A DNA stretch of 19,485 nucleotides from Spirochaetaceae bacterium (GCA_031267955.1 JAIRYB010000007.1:1-19485); one strand, 5' to 3'; counted from the first letter of the stretch, positions 7,036 to 15,848 are shown. Numbers and translations: made by a program. Notes: generated from the letters alone by a model not told the origin.

Positions 7036-9620
7036 AATCCGGAAGCAATGGAAAACACGACGGCGTTTCCCGGCTGCTGCATGCCTTCAAAGGGAAAAAC
7101 GATACTGAAGAATTCCCTGTCCTTCCTTTAAGGGATCTGGTACTATTCCCCCAAACAGTTATTCCCATGTTTATTACCTACAGGGCGGGCATTGCCGCGG
7201 TGGACGCCGCCCTGGGCCGGGATTTCCGCGTGTTCGCCGCGTGCCTCAGCAATTCCGGCGAGGCCCGCGCGCCGGGAGAAAGCGGCCGGAAAGACGCGCC
7301 CCCTTCCGCGCTTCCGGGCAGCGGCAGGACCCATCCGGTGGGGACCGTGATGCGGATTGTGCAGCACCTGAAACTCCCCGACAATACCTACCGCGTGGTG
7401 CTTCAGGGGGAGTACCGGGCAAATGCTCTCGCCGTATCGGAACAGAAAGAACATTCCGTGGCGCGGATAGAGCCTGTCATGCCGGCCGGGTTTACCGATA
7501 TTGCCAACCCTGAATTCGCGGCCCTCGCGAGAACAGTGCAGAAATCATTCGCCCAGTACGCGGAACTTTCCAAAAAAGTAGGTACGGAGACTCTGACCGC
7601 CGCCGAACGCACCGAAAGCCCTGAAAGGCTGGTAAACCTTATCGGGAACTGCCTCTCCATAAAAACAGAGCGGAAGCTGGAACTGCTCTCGATCGCGGAC
7701 ACCAGGGCGCGGCTTGAAAAACTCCTTGAGATTCTCGAGCTTGAAAACGAAATATTCGGCATACAAAAAAATATCAGCGGGAAAGTCAGAAGCCGCATGG
7801 ACAAGACCCAGCGGGAATATATACTCCACGAGCAGTTAAAAGAGATCAACAAGGAACTGGGAAAGGAAAATACCGAAGATGAATTTGCCGATCTCGAAAA
7901 GTCAATTCTGGAAAAGTATCCGCCCGAGGAGGTCCTTGACAAGGCAAAAAAAGAACTTGCCCGCCTGAGGAAACTCCAGCCTTTTTCTCCCGAGGCGGGG
8001 GTAATCAGAGGCTATCTGGAGTGGATTTCCGACCTGCCCTGGAAGGAATACACATCCGAATCCGGCGCCGCCCTGGGCGATCTTTCCCTGGCGGAAAAGA
8101 TACTCAACGAGGATCACTTCAACATGAAGAAGGCCAAGGAGCGTATCGTCGAATTTATCGCTATCCGGGAGCTTGCCGCCCAGGAAAATGCCGACGCGGG
8201 GATCAAGGGGCCTATCCTCTGTTTTGTCGGGCCGCCGGGAACCGGAAAAACAAGCCTGGGAAAATCCGTGGCCCGAGCTCTGGGCAGGCGCTTTATACGT
8301 ATATCCCTGGGCGGCGTCCGGGACGAGGCGGAAATCCGGGGCCACCGGAAAACCTATGTCGGAGCGCTGCCCGGCAAGATCATACAGTCCATGCGCAGGG
8401 CGGGCGCGGCCAACCCTGTTTTCCTTCTGGACGAAATAGACAAACTGTCGAGCGATTTCCGGGGGGACCCGGCATCGGCCCTGCTTGAGGTGCTGGACCC
8501 GGAGCAGAATTCCGCCTTTACCGATCACTACCTCGAACTGCCCTTCGATCTTTCCAAGGTGTTGTTTATCGCCACCGCGAATTCCCTCCACACTATTCCC
8601 TACCCGCTTCTTGACCGGATGGAGATTATCGAGATCCCGGGCTACGGGGAGAATGAAAAACTCGCCATAGCCCAGCAGTTTTTAGTACCGAAAGAGTTAA
8701 AGGAAAACGGGCTTTCCCGCGCGCAAATCGCCTTTAAGGACGAGGCGATTCTGGAAATCGAGCGGCACTGGACCATGGAAAGCGGCGTCCGTTCCCTGGA
8801 GCGGGAGATTGCCCGATGCGTCAGGCGCATAGCCCGGATAGCCGTGGAAAAAGGCTACGGGACCGATCCGGAAAAGCCCGTAAGCTCGTTTAAAAAGACG
8901 GTAGCAAAAAACGATTTGGAAAAACTTCTGGGCAGACGGAAGTACAAAAACGATGTTGTGTATAAAGAGGCCCGTGCCGGCGTATGTTACGGCCTTGCCT
9001 GGACCGAATACGGCGGCACCATGCTTCCGGTAGAGACCATACGGTTTGAAGGCCGCGGCGATCTTATCATGACCGGGAATCTGGGCGACGTGATGAAGGA
9101 AAGCGCCCGCATCGCGCTTTCGTACCTGCGGAGCGTAAGCGACCGCTACAATTTTACCACCGACAAGATCGGCACGACCGACTTCCATATCCACGTGCCT
9201 GAAGGCGCCATCCCCAAAGACGGCCCTTCCGCGGGGATTACCCTGGCAGCTTCCCTGCTCTCCACCCTCTGCGGCGTAGCGCCGAAACCGGCCATTGCCA
9301 TGACCGGCGAGCTTACCCTTACCGGCCGGGTACTCCCCATAGGCGGGCTTAAGGAAAAGCTCCTCGCGGCGATAAGGAACGGCATGGAAACAGTGCTGCT
9401 CCCCGCGGACAACAGGGAAGACTGGGAAGAACTGGACGAGGATATTAAAAGCAAACTGGTTATCAATTTTGTGGAGTCCGCCGATGAGGTTTTTGCCGCC
9501 CTTTTTGACGGTGGCGTGCACCGCAGGCAGGGCCTGACGGAAAGAAAGCCACGGAGCAAGGCTGCCGGGCCGAAAGTAGCCGCCGCGAAAAAAGAGGGGA
9601 AACTAATTAACCGCGCGTGA
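7032..9620 (+). CDS. lon: ATP-dependent protease Lon
   Basis: Lon degrades misfolded and regulatory proteins using one polypeptide for unfolding and proteolysis. The 862 residues comprise a LON substrate-binding domain (from about 28), a coiled helical region (about 225-320), an AAA+ module with Walker A GPPGTGKT at 400-407 and Walker B VFLLDEID ending at 470, and a C-terminal protease domain with the Ser733-Lys774 dyad (PKDGPSAG and GGLKEKLLAA). It is longer than E. coli Lon (784) because of a Gly/Pro/Ser/Arg-rich insertion around 73-102 and a basic C-terminal tail after about 828. The GTG start overlaps the clpX stop by 4 bp with no clear ribosome site of its own, so translation is probably coupled to clpX. 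Confidence 0.97.
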   Translation: MKSGSNGKHDGVSRLLHAFKGKNDTEEFPVLPLRDLVLFPQTVIPMFITYRAGIAAVDAALGRDFRVFAACLSNSGEARAPGESGRKDAPPSALPGSGRTHPVGTVMRIVQHLKLPDNTYRVVLQGEYRANALAVSEQKEHSVARIEPVMPAGFTDIANPEFAALARTVQKSFAQYAELSKKVGTETLTAAERTESPERLVNLIGNCLSIKTERKLELLSIADTRARLEKLLEILELENEIFGIQKNISGKVRSRMDKTQREYILHEQLKEINKELGKENTEDEFADLEKSILEKYPPEEVLDKAKKELARLRKLQPFSPEAGVIRGYLEWISDLPWKEYTSESGAALGDLSLAEKILNEDHFNMKKAKERIVEFIAIRELAAQENADAGIKGPILCFVGPPGTGKTSLGKSVARALGRRFIRISLGGVRDEAEIRGHRKTYVGALPGKIIQSMRRAGAANPVFLLDEIDKLSSDFRGDPASALLEVLDPEQNSAFTDHYLELPFDLSKVLFIATANSLHTIPYPLLDRMEIIEIPGYGENEKLAIAQQFLVPKELKENGLSRAQIAFKDEAILEIERHWTMESGVRSLEREIARCVRRIARIAVEKGYGTDPEKPVSSFKKTVAKNDLEKLLGRRKYKNDVVYKEARAGVCYGLAWTEYGGTMLPVETIRFEGRGDLIMTGNLGDVMKESARIALSYLRSVSDRYNFTTDKIGTTDFHIHVPEGAIPKDGPSAGITLAASLLSTLCGVAPKPAIAMTGELTLTGRVLPIGGLKEKLLAAIRNGMETVLLPADNREDWEELDEDIKSKLVINFVESADEVFAALFDGGVHRRQGLTERKPRSKAAGPKVAAAKKEGKLINRA

Positions 9621-9650
9621 TTTTTTTAGGCGGCCGGGGTTTTTAAAATT

Positions 9651-11324
9651 ATGGGTAAAGCAATATACAACGCCAGGGTATACATTGGCCGGGGGCGTTT
9701 CGAGGAAGCGGTACTGACAGAGGGAGACCGTATTGCCGCGGTCGGTTCCGGCAGGGACATTCTGGACGCGGCGCCGGCCGGGACCGAACGTATCGACGCC
9801 CAGGGGAAACTCCTGCTTCCCGGTTTCCAGGACAGCCATCTGCATTTTTACCATACCGGGCTGAAAGACAGGAACCTTGACGGCAGCGGCGTAAAATCCG
9901 TGGAAGAACTGATACGGCGGGGGCGGGAACTGCTTGAAAGGCAAAAGAACCGGAGCGGGGAACTGATCCTGGGGACAGGGCTGGATCAGGAAGGATTCGC
10001 CGGAAAAAAAGACTACCCTACCCGTTATGATCTTGACAGAATTTCTACTAATCATCCTATCATCATAGCCCGTGTCTGCGGGCATAAGGTATTCTGCAAT
10101 TCCAAAGCACTGGAAATGGCGGGCATAGCCGGCGCCGCCCCCGGAATTGAGGGGGGCGAAGTGGGCCGGGACAGTTCCGGCAAACCCAACGGCATTCTTG
10201 GCGAGAACGCTATGGCCCTGGTTAAGGGCATTATTCCTTCTCCCGCCCCGGACGAACTCTGCCGGGAAATAGGGCGCGCCATGGATATGGCTATACAAAA
10301 CGGGGTTACTTCTGCCGCCACCTTTGATGTGGAAGACATTGATTACGATTCCGTTGCGGGCGCGTACCAGAGACTCCTCCGGGAGCGGGAACATTGCCCG
10401 AGGATAATTCTCCAGTGCGGCCTTAACGGGAATGCGAAACAACTGGATGAATACATACGCCGGGGTTTTTTTACCGGCATGACGCTTCGCGATTCCAAAG
10501 GGGGCGCGCCGGCAGGGCATAGCCTTAAAATAGGGCCCATCAAATTTTTCGCGGACGGCTCGCTTGGCTCGCAAACCGCTTGGCTGCGCCGGCCCTACCA
10601 TGACAAGCCGGACAGCTGCGGCATCGCTGTCCTGGATACGGAAGAACTGCGGGCGCTGGTAAAAAAAGCCGCGGAAAACCGCTTCCAGGTTGTGATACAC
10701 GCCATAGGCGACGGCGCGGCGGACGCGGTGCTGTCTGCCTACGAACAGGTTACATCGCCCGCGGCGCTTTCCCCCGGCGGAGAGGGCGGCAACCCCCTGC
10801 GCCACGGCGTGGTTCACTGCCAGATAACGGACAACGGGCTTTTGGAAAGGATGAAGCGAAACAACATCCTCGCCCTGGTACAGCCTGTCTTCCTCTGCCA
10901 CGATTACCGCATGATAGAAAGCAGGGTGGGGAAAGAACTCGCCGCCACATCCTACGCATGGGGCGCCATGGAAAGGCTGGGCATACACAGCGCCTACGGA
11001 ACCGACAGCCCGGTGGAAGATATCAACCCGCTCCCGGGAATCGAGTGGGCGGTGCGGCGGACCGGAGAGGGGGCGGATCTTCCCCCGGAAAGTTTTTACC
11101 CCGAACAGCGCGTCGATGTGTATTCAGCGGTGGACAATTACACCGCTGGCACCGCCTGGTCAAATTTCGACGAGCACTGTTCGGGCCGTATCAGTCCCGG
11201 CTATTTCGCGGATATGGCCCTGCTTGACCGGGACATTTTTACCGTATCCCCGGAGGAAATCGGCAGGGTCCGGGTCCTCTTTACGATGATAGGCGGGAAA
11301 ACGGCTTTTACGCGAATTCCCTGA
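9651..11324 (+). CDS. YtcJ-like amidohydrolase
   Basis: The 557-residue product belongs to the metal-dependent amidohydrolase superfamily, YtcJ-like branch, whose members hydrolyse amides or related bonds and mostly lack known substrates. Visible ligands in order: the HxH pair H63/H65 (DSHLHF), Lys298 (KFFADGS), His350 (VIHAIGDG), His389 (VVHCQ) and Asp452 (GTDSPVEDINP). Small beta-rich segments flank the barrel, as usual. No signal peptide is seen, so it should be cytoplasmic. The ATG at 9651 is preceded only by a weak, distant GGGG. It follows lon by 30 bp without a terminator and may be read from the same transcript. Its 3' end overlaps the convergent UroD-like gene by 17 bp. Confidence 0.88.
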   Translation: MGKAIYNARVYIGRGRFEEAVLTEGDRIAAVGSGRDILDAAPAGTERIDAQGKLLLPGFQDSHLHFYHTGLKDRNLDGSGVKSVEELIRRGRELLERQKNRSGELILGTGLDQEGFAGKKDYPTRYDLDRISTNHPIIIARVCGHKVFCNSKALEMAGIAGAAPGIEGGEVGRDSSGKPNGILGENAMALVKGIIPSPAPDELCREIGRAMDMAIQNGVTSAATFDVEDIDYDSVAGAYQRLLREREHCPRIILQCGLNGNAKQLDEYIRRGFFTGMTLRDSKGGAPAGHSLKIGPIKFFADGSLGSQTAWLRRPYHDKPDSCGIAVLDTEELRALVKKAAENRFQVVIHAIGDGAADAVLSAYEQVTSPAALSPGGEGGNPLRHGVVHCQITDNGLLERMKRNNILALVQPVFLCHDYRMIESRVGKELAATSYAWGAMERLGIHSAYGTDSPVEDINPLPGIEWAVRRTGEGADLPPESFYPEQRVDVYSAVDNYTAGTAWSNFDEHCSGRISPGYFADMALLDRDIFTVSPEEIGRVRVLFTMIGGKTAFTRIP

Positions 11325-12552
11325 CAGCCCTGAACATCTCCGCGACATTGGCGGGGGGGACATTGGCAAGCACGTTGTGTACCTGCTGGAAGACGAACCC
11401 GCCCCCCTTGTTGAGGATCGCGAGGTTTTCCTTTACATGGGGCGCTATTTCCCCGGGTTTTCCGTAGGGCAGGACTCGGCGGGTATCGCAGCCGCCGCCC
11501 CAGAGCGTAAGCCTGCCGTAAAGCTCTTCCTTGATCTCTTCCAGGGCCATATCTTTACAGGTAAACTGCACAGGGTTTATCGCGTCAAGCCCCGCGTCCG
11601 CGAGAAGGGGCATGATGGGGCGCACGCCGCCGCAGCAGTGGAGGCAGATCTTCATTTGGGGAAAGCGATCATGAACGTATGCCCACATCTTTTTGTGGCG
11701 GGGGTAAAAGAATTCCATGTATGTATCCGGAGAGAACTGGGGGCCGTTCTGGGACCCCATATCGTCGCCAAACCCGATCACGTCAATATAGTCCCCGGCC
11801 GCGTCAAGGTACGCCCCAAGATTCGCCATGTGCCGTTCCGTCACCGTGTCCAGGAATTTATGCATACGGCCGGGATTGGCGACAAGATCGCAGAGCATAT
11901 TGTCCATGCGGAACACAAACTGGGCCGTTTCAACCAGATTGCCGCCGAATATGCCGTAAATCGCCCGGTCGGTGCTGTCCCTGGCAGCGGCGGCAATCTC
12001 GCGCAATTTTTTTGCCCCCTCCGGCGAATGGTAGTCCAGAGGCATCGGGGGGCTGGGGACCATGAGCCACATAACATCATTCTGAATATCATCGTAATCG
12101 GAAAAATCGTCCTTTTCCTCGTCACCGGCAAGCGGCCAAACAGCCTGCTCAAAATAGTAACAGCCCCTTGGCTGTTTGCCCACGATTTTAGCTTTGCCGT
12201 TGTAAATAACACCGCCCTTGTCGGTTCTGCGCACGTCAATCGCCGCCGGAACCTTGCAGGGGGTGCCGTCTTCCAGGGTAAAGTCCTTCCAGTATTCGGG
12301 GAATTTGTCAAAATCACAGCCGAGCTGGAAAGTATCAACATCGAACATATCCAGCACATCCTTTTCCACAATGGCGAGCTGCTGGATCAGATCGTATACA
12401 TAGAGGGGGCTGGGGGGAAGGTCCAGGTATTTGCGCAGTTCGCGGTAAGCTACTACGCTGATACCGCTTGACCTGTGGGCGTTAAAATCAATAGGAACCC
12501 GGTCCGGCTGTTTAAAATTCAGCGAAGCCATCACTCTTTCTCTGTGTGTCAT
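11308..12552 (-). CDS. Uroporphyrinogen decarboxylase-fold protein (UroD/MtaA-like), copy 1
   Basis: The 414-residue product has the UroD/MtaA/CmuA fold shared by heme-pathway decarboxylases and corrinoid-linked methyltransferases. It opens with MTHRERVMASLNFKQPDRVPIDF, a start typical of the non-heme branch. It carries HCCGG (H305, C306, C307), matching the His-x-Cys zinc ligands of MtaA-type enzymes. The third canonical Cys near the C-terminus (GCGI in MtaA) is not present; the aligned segment reads QVHNVLANVPP, but Cys355 in WGGGCDTRR is a possible substitute ligand. The ATG has AGGAGA upstream and lies 22 bp after the permease stop, so it is the last gene of the transporter operon. No heme gene is nearby, so porphyrin decarboxylation is unlikely. 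The substrate is unknown. Confidence 0.88.
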   Translation of the reverse strand: MTHRERVMASLNFKQPDRVPIDFNAHRSSGISVVAYRELRKYLDLPPSPLYVYDLIQQLAIVEKDVLDMFDVDTFQLGCDFDKFPEYWKDFTLEDGTPCKVPAAIDVRRTDKGGVIYNGKAKIVGKQPRGCYYFEQAVWPLAGDEEKDDFSDYDDIQNDVMWLMVPSPPMPLDYHSPEGAKKLREIAAAARDSTDRAIYGIFGGNLVETAQFVFRMDNMLCDLVANPGRMHKFLDTVTERHMANLGAYLDAAGDYIDVIGFGDDMGSQNGPQFSPDTYMEFFYPRHKKMWAYVHDRFPQMKICLHCCGGVRPIMPLLADAGLDAINPVQFTCKDMALEEIKEELYGRLTLWGGGCDTRRVLPYGKPGEIAPHVKENLAILNKGGGFVFQQVHNVLANVPPANVAEMFRAVREFA

Positions 12553-12574
12553 AGTATCTCTCCTGTATGTCTAT

Positions 12575-13411
12575 CTATTCGAGTCCCGACTGCATTGAAA
12601 AACCTTTGATAAAGTAATTGCGCAGCAGGATAAACAGCAGTATTGTCGGTATGGATGTAAAGATAACGCCCGCCATCATAACGGGGATTTTGCCTCCCCC
12701 GGTCCCGGTTGACTGGGCTACCGCCACCATGATGGGCCGCACGTTTTCCCCGGAAGAGAGGATCATGCCGAAGAGTAGATCGTTCCATATCCACATACCC
12801 TGAAACAGGGCGACTACCGCGGTGGGCGGCTTTAACTGGGGCAGGTATATACGGAAAAAAATCCCCGCAGGCCCGCACCCGTCTATCATCGCGGCCTGCA
12901 TTATCTGATTGTCAAGGTTCATAAAGTAGCCGCGGTAGAGGAATGTCGCAAAGGGGGTGCATATCGCCGAATAGAGCAATACCATGCCGAATTTTGTATT
13001 GTAAATATTGAGGAAATTATAGGTACGCAAAAGGGGGATCAGGTATAACTGAAAGGGGAAAATAGTGCCGCTGTAGATAAGCAGGAAGATAAAAAAGCTG
13101 CCCTTCGGTTTGAGTTTGGTAACCGCATAGGCCGCGGTCGAGGAAAGCAGTACGCAGAAAACAACGCCGCTTGCCGCGTAAATAAAGGAATTCATAAAGT
13201 TTATCTGCAGGCGGTAATACGAAAAAACTTCTTTTAAATTATTGATAATATAAAAACTCTTCGGCAGCTCGTAGAATTTGGTATTCATATACTCCGCCGG
13301 GGTTTTAAAAGCTACAAGCAGGGTAGAAACAACCGGCAGGAGCCAGATCAGGCACAGGGCGGTCAAAAAAACATAAATTAGCGTAGTCGAAAAAGTATTC
13401 CTTGTTTTCAT
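12575..13411 (-). CDS. Carbohydrate ABC transporter permease, MalG type
   Basis: This is an inner-membrane permease of the CUT1 sugar-importer type. The 278 residues contain about six hydrophobic helices, starting with IYVFLTALCLIWLLPVVSTLL near residues 12-33, and the cytoplasmic EAA loop at about 172-194 (QAAMIDGCGPAGIFFRIYLP) that contacts the ATPase. The ATG is preceded by GGAGGAG at ideal spacing. Only 9 bp separate it from the upstream permease stop, so the two are co-translated partners. No ATP-binding subunit lies in the window, so a shared MsmX/UgpC-like ATPase elsewhere must energise it. Confidence 0.95.
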   Translation of the reverse strand: MKTRNTFSTTLIYVFLTALCLIWLLPVVSTLLVAFKTPAEYMNTKFYELPKSFYIINNLKEVFSYYRLQINFMNSFIYAASGVVFCVLLSSTAAYAVTKLKPKGSFFIFLLIYSGTIFPFQLYLIPLLRTYNFLNIYNTKFGMVLLYSAICTPFATFLYRGYFMNLDNQIMQAAMIDGCGPAGIFFRIYLPQLKPPTAVVALFQGMWIWNDLLFGMILSSGENVRPIMVAVAQSTGTGGGKIPVMMAGVIFTSIPTILLFILLRNYFIKGFSMQSGLE

Positions 13412-13420
13412 CCGCTCCTC

Positions 13421-14296
13421 CTACTTGTTGTCCGCGTGATCTACTGAAGAAGTCGCCCGCATATAGACGGCGGTAATCGGCAGGATCAGCAGGGTAAGGA
13501 ACACGCCTATAGCGGCGCCGTAGCCCTGATGGTTGCGCTGAAAACTTTCGACAAACATATTTACCGCCAGGGTTTCCGACGACCGCACCGGACCGCCCCG
13601 GGTCATAATATAGATAAGATCGAACGCCTTAAACGAATTGACAATAGCCATGCCCACAACCACCGTGGTAATCGGCTTGAGCATGGGAAAAGTAATATGG
13701 ATAAAGGTACCCCATTTATTGCAGCCGTCAATACGGGAGGCCTCGATCTGTTCCGAAGGTATCGAGGTAAGGCCCATAAGGAACATAACCAGATTTCCCC
13801 CCAATTGCTGCCAGCTCCAGGCGATAAGAAGGGAAAAGTTATTGAGGGGGATTTTATACAGCCAGTCTACCTTTGCCTTAAAACCCAAAAGACGCAGGCA
13901 CTCGTTTAAAACGCCGTATTCTTTTGAGTACATATACCACCAGATCGCCCCCACGGATACAAAGGAAATGGCCAGCGGCATAAAAAACACGGATTTGATA
14001 AGTTTTTCACCTTTAATGCCGTTTACGAAGACCGCAATCAGCAGGCCCGCGCCTACGGAAAACACGATGGTGAACGCAACCCATAAGACGGAATTAAAAA
14101 CGGAACGCAGGAAATTGCTGTCGCGGAACATATTAAGGTAATTCCCGAAACCTGTAAAACGCATCGCGGAAATACCATCGCTTTCAAATAAACTAAGGTA
14201 GATATTCTGAAACATGGGAACAATAAACATAAGGGTAATAACCAGTACAGCGGGAAACGCGAAAATATACCCCCACCTTTGGAACTGTTTATTCAA
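13421..14296 (-). CDS. Carbohydrate ABC transporter permease, MalF type
   Basis: This is the first permease of the importer. The 291-residue product has the usual length and six helices. The EAA loop is at about 185-208 (EASRIDGCNKWGTFIHITFP). I start it at a TTG (14296) with GGAG 6 bp before it, giving MNKQFQRWGYIFAFPAVLV, the normal cytoplasmic start before helix 1. The frame stays open 76 codons upstream to about 14524, but that stretch runs through hairpin repeats, is rich in Arg, Gly and Pro, and is not permease-like. The gene is separated from the binding-protein gene by a 261-bp stem-loop array that may lower its expression. Confidence 0.93.
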   Translation of the reverse strand: MNKQFQRWGYIFAFPAVLVITLMFIVPMFQNIYLSLFESDGISAMRFTGFGNYLNMFRDSNFLRSVFNSVLWVAFTIVFSVGAGLLIAVFVNGIKGEKLIKSVFFMPLAISFVSVGAIWWYMYSKEYGVLNECLRLLGFKAKVDWLYKIPLNNFSLLIAWSWQQLGGNLVMFLMGLTSIPSEQIEASRIDGCNKWGTFIHITFPMLKPITTVVVGMAIVNSFKAFDLIYIMTRGGPVRSSETLAVNMFVESFQRNHQGYGAAIGVFLTLLILPITAVYMRATSSVDHADNK

Positions 14297-14374
14297 AGCT
14301 CGCTCCGGAAAAAGGCTTCGAAGGAAGCCCCGGGGGTTCCCGGCATCCCGCAGGGTTTCCCCCGGAAGCTGACA

Positions 14375-14405
14375 GGAACCCCCGATAATCGGCCCGATTC
14401 GCCGG
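14375..14405 (+). repeat. Dispersed intergenic repeat, copy 2
   Basis: The segment shares the block order GGAA, CCCCG, six bases, GGCCCG, TC, GCCGG with 3393-3425, and GTTTCCC precedes it at about 14355. The match is partial, so the call is weak. Confidence 0.35.
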
Positions 14406-14442
14406 GGCCCGCGCCGTATTGATAATTTCCTACCCAACGACA

Positions 14443-14461
14443 GATTTTTCGAAGAAAAATC
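14443..14461 (-). repeat. Perfect 8-bp hairpin
   Basis: GATTTTTC (14443-14450) and GAAAAATC (14454-14461) pair around GAA. A second small hairpin, CGCCC with GGGCG around TAAA, follows at 14469-14482. Both are part of the intra-operon stem-loop array. Confidence 0.6.
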
Positions 14462-14513
14462 CGATGCCCGCCCTAAAGGGCGAGGCAGCTCCTTCCGGTT
14501 GCTTACGCAATAA

Positions 14514-14547
14514 GGGGATAACACGGCCGGCCGGCCATGTTATCCCC
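14514..14547 (-). terminator. Strong intra-operon stem-loop after the binding-protein gene
   Basis: The 10-base arms GGGGATAACA (14514-14523) and TGTTATCCCC (14538-14547) are perfect inverted copies around the self-complementary GGCCGGCCGGCC core. It begins about 10 nt after the binding-protein stop on the minus strand. A short TTATTG, not a long T-run, follows, so it is more likely a partial terminator or an RNase-blocking 3' end than a full stop. The expected effect is more binding protein than permease. Confidence 0.6.
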
Positions 14548-14557
14548 GCGCGGGCGC

Positions 14558-15829
14558 TTACTTAAAGTACGCGTCGCAAAGCCTCTGGATCTCCGCGGTA
14601 ATAGCCTGGGGGCTGGGGGAATTCACGATAAATTCCTGGAATTTCTGGTTTACCTGGAGCATCAGTTCCGTCGGCATATTTTCCCAGAAACGGGTCACCA
14701 GGGTAAAATTCCCGTCCACAACGGTTTTCTGCATGGACTGTTTCATCGGATCAAGGTAAGAGGCATCGGCTTTGGAATTTACCGGGAAGCCCCCGACCTG
14801 CTTGCTCAGGAAGGTGTTGCCCTTCGCGCTCATAAAGTAATCAACCGCCTTAAGCGAATTTTCCATATTGGCGGCGTTTTTTGGAACCAGAATCGGCGAG
14901 GGTTCCAGAATGGCGCGGTTCCTGCCGTCCCGGGTCTTGAGGAAGAAATAACCGATTTTGCTTTCAGGGACCCCCATATCGAGAAGCTGGGACTTTACAT
15001 ACCAGGTCCCGCCGACGATCATGGCAAGCTGGTTGTCGTTAAAGAGCCGGGGCATATCGCTGAAGTAGTTTGTCGAAGGATCGGTAAACCAGCCCTTGTC
15101 GATCCAGTCCTTCCAGATCGTGAATATCTCTACAGCCTGGGGATCGGTGAATTTCTTCCTGCCCGTGCAAAGATCGTTGTACAGGTCGGGATCGATCGAA
15201 GCGGCAATTTCCTCGAAGATAATGAATGCGGGCCATTCGTCAACAATGGTCTGATTGAGGGGGGTCTTTCCCGCGGCTTTGATCGCCTGGCAGTTGGAGA
15301 CGAACTGATCCCAGGACGAAGGCGGCTGCAGGCCCAGCTGGGAATACACGTCCTTGTTGTAATAAACAAGCCAGTACTCAAGGCTCCAGGGCAGGCTGTA
15401 AAGCTGGCCGTCAATGGCGAACATGTCCCGTATCCCCTGGGAGTATTCGTCCTTGTACTTGTCCCAGATAGCCGTAACCGGCGCCAAAAGCCCGCTTTTC
15501 TGAAGATCCACTGTCCACGCGCCGGCCCACCAGGTAAACAGATCCTGCGTTGAGGATGTCGGCAGCGCCGAACGTACCGCCGCGGTATAAACATCGGTCG
15601 AAGGATAGCCTACAGGTTCAAGGCCAAGCCCCGTGGCGGCTTTCAGCTCGTCGCTGGCTTTTACAAAGTAGGGGTGGTAATCCGGGGCGCCGGTTTTATC
15701 GTGGGTTATCCTGAGAACCGCGCTCCCCCCCGACGCCGGGCCGGACTGCCTTCCCCCGCCGGCAAAAACCGTTGCGGCGCTTATAACCAGCATCAGCGCC
15801 AAGCCCGCAAAGAATGTAACTCTTTTCAT
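14558..15829 (-). CDS. ABC transporter sugar-type substrate-binding protein
   Basis: This is an extracytoplasmic solute-binding protein of the family 1 (carbohydrate) type. The 423-residue precursor starts MKRVTFFAGLALMLVISAA and has a likely signal-peptidase-I cut after Ala23 (VFA/GGG); no Cys is present there, so it is not a lipoprotein, although a flexible Gly/Ser linker follows. The body contains typical family segments: PWSLEYWLVYYNKDVYSQLGL, then MIVGGTWYV, and a Trp/Tyr-rich pocket consistent with sugar binding. The ATG at 15829 has GGAGG 6 bp upstream; the frame opens earlier but those residues precede the signal peptide. It is the third gene of the operon, with its own putative promoter and operator in the 76-bp gap before it. 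The ligand is unknown. Confidence 0.94.
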   Translation of the reverse strand: MKRVTFFAGLALMLVISAATVFAGGGRQSGPASGGSAVLRITHDKTGAPDYHPYFVKASDELKAATGLGLEPVGYPSTDVYTAAVRSALPTSSTQDLFTWWAGAWTVDLQKSGLLAPVTAIWDKYKDEYSQGIRDMFAIDGQLYSLPWSLEYWLVYYNKDVYSQLGLQPPSSWDQFVSNCQAIKAAGKTPLNQTIVDEWPAFIIFEEIAASIDPDLYNDLCTGRKKFTDPQAVEIFTIWKDWIDKGWFTDPSTNYFSDMPRLFNDNQLAMIVGGTWYVKSQLLDMGVPESKIGYFFLKTRDGRNRAILEPSPILVPKNAANMENSLKAVDYFMSAKGNTFLSKQVGGFPVNSKADASYLDPMKQSMQKTVVDGNFTLVTRFWENMPTELMLQVNQKFQEFIVNSPSPQAITAEIQRLCDAYFK

Positions 15830-15848
15830 TTTCTTCCTCCGCAAATTA

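Larger units (their letters stand above)
14297..14557. other. Stem-loop array between binding-protein and permease genes
   Basis: This 261-bp gap inside the operon contains a very strong palindrome near the binding-protein stop (14514-14547), two smaller perfect hairpins (14443-14461 and 14469-14482) and a stretch resembling the repeat at 3393-3425. It has no credible gene. Comparable REP-type stem-loops between malE and malF stabilise the upstream message in enteric bacteria; the position here is the same. Confidence 0.65.

Noticed and set aside
9603..10988. 461-codon open frame on the minus strand
   Set aside because: It lies antisense to the amidohydrolase, whose metal ligands are all intact; the frame has no ribosome site or family resemblance and arises from high third-position GC.
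11377..12471. 364-codon open frame on the plus strand
   Set aside because: It is antisense to the UroD-like gene with its HCCGG motif and good ribosome site; the product is not recognisable.
14537..15553. 338-codon open frame on the plus strand
   Set aside because: It is antisense to the substrate-binding protein and has no start signal or family.
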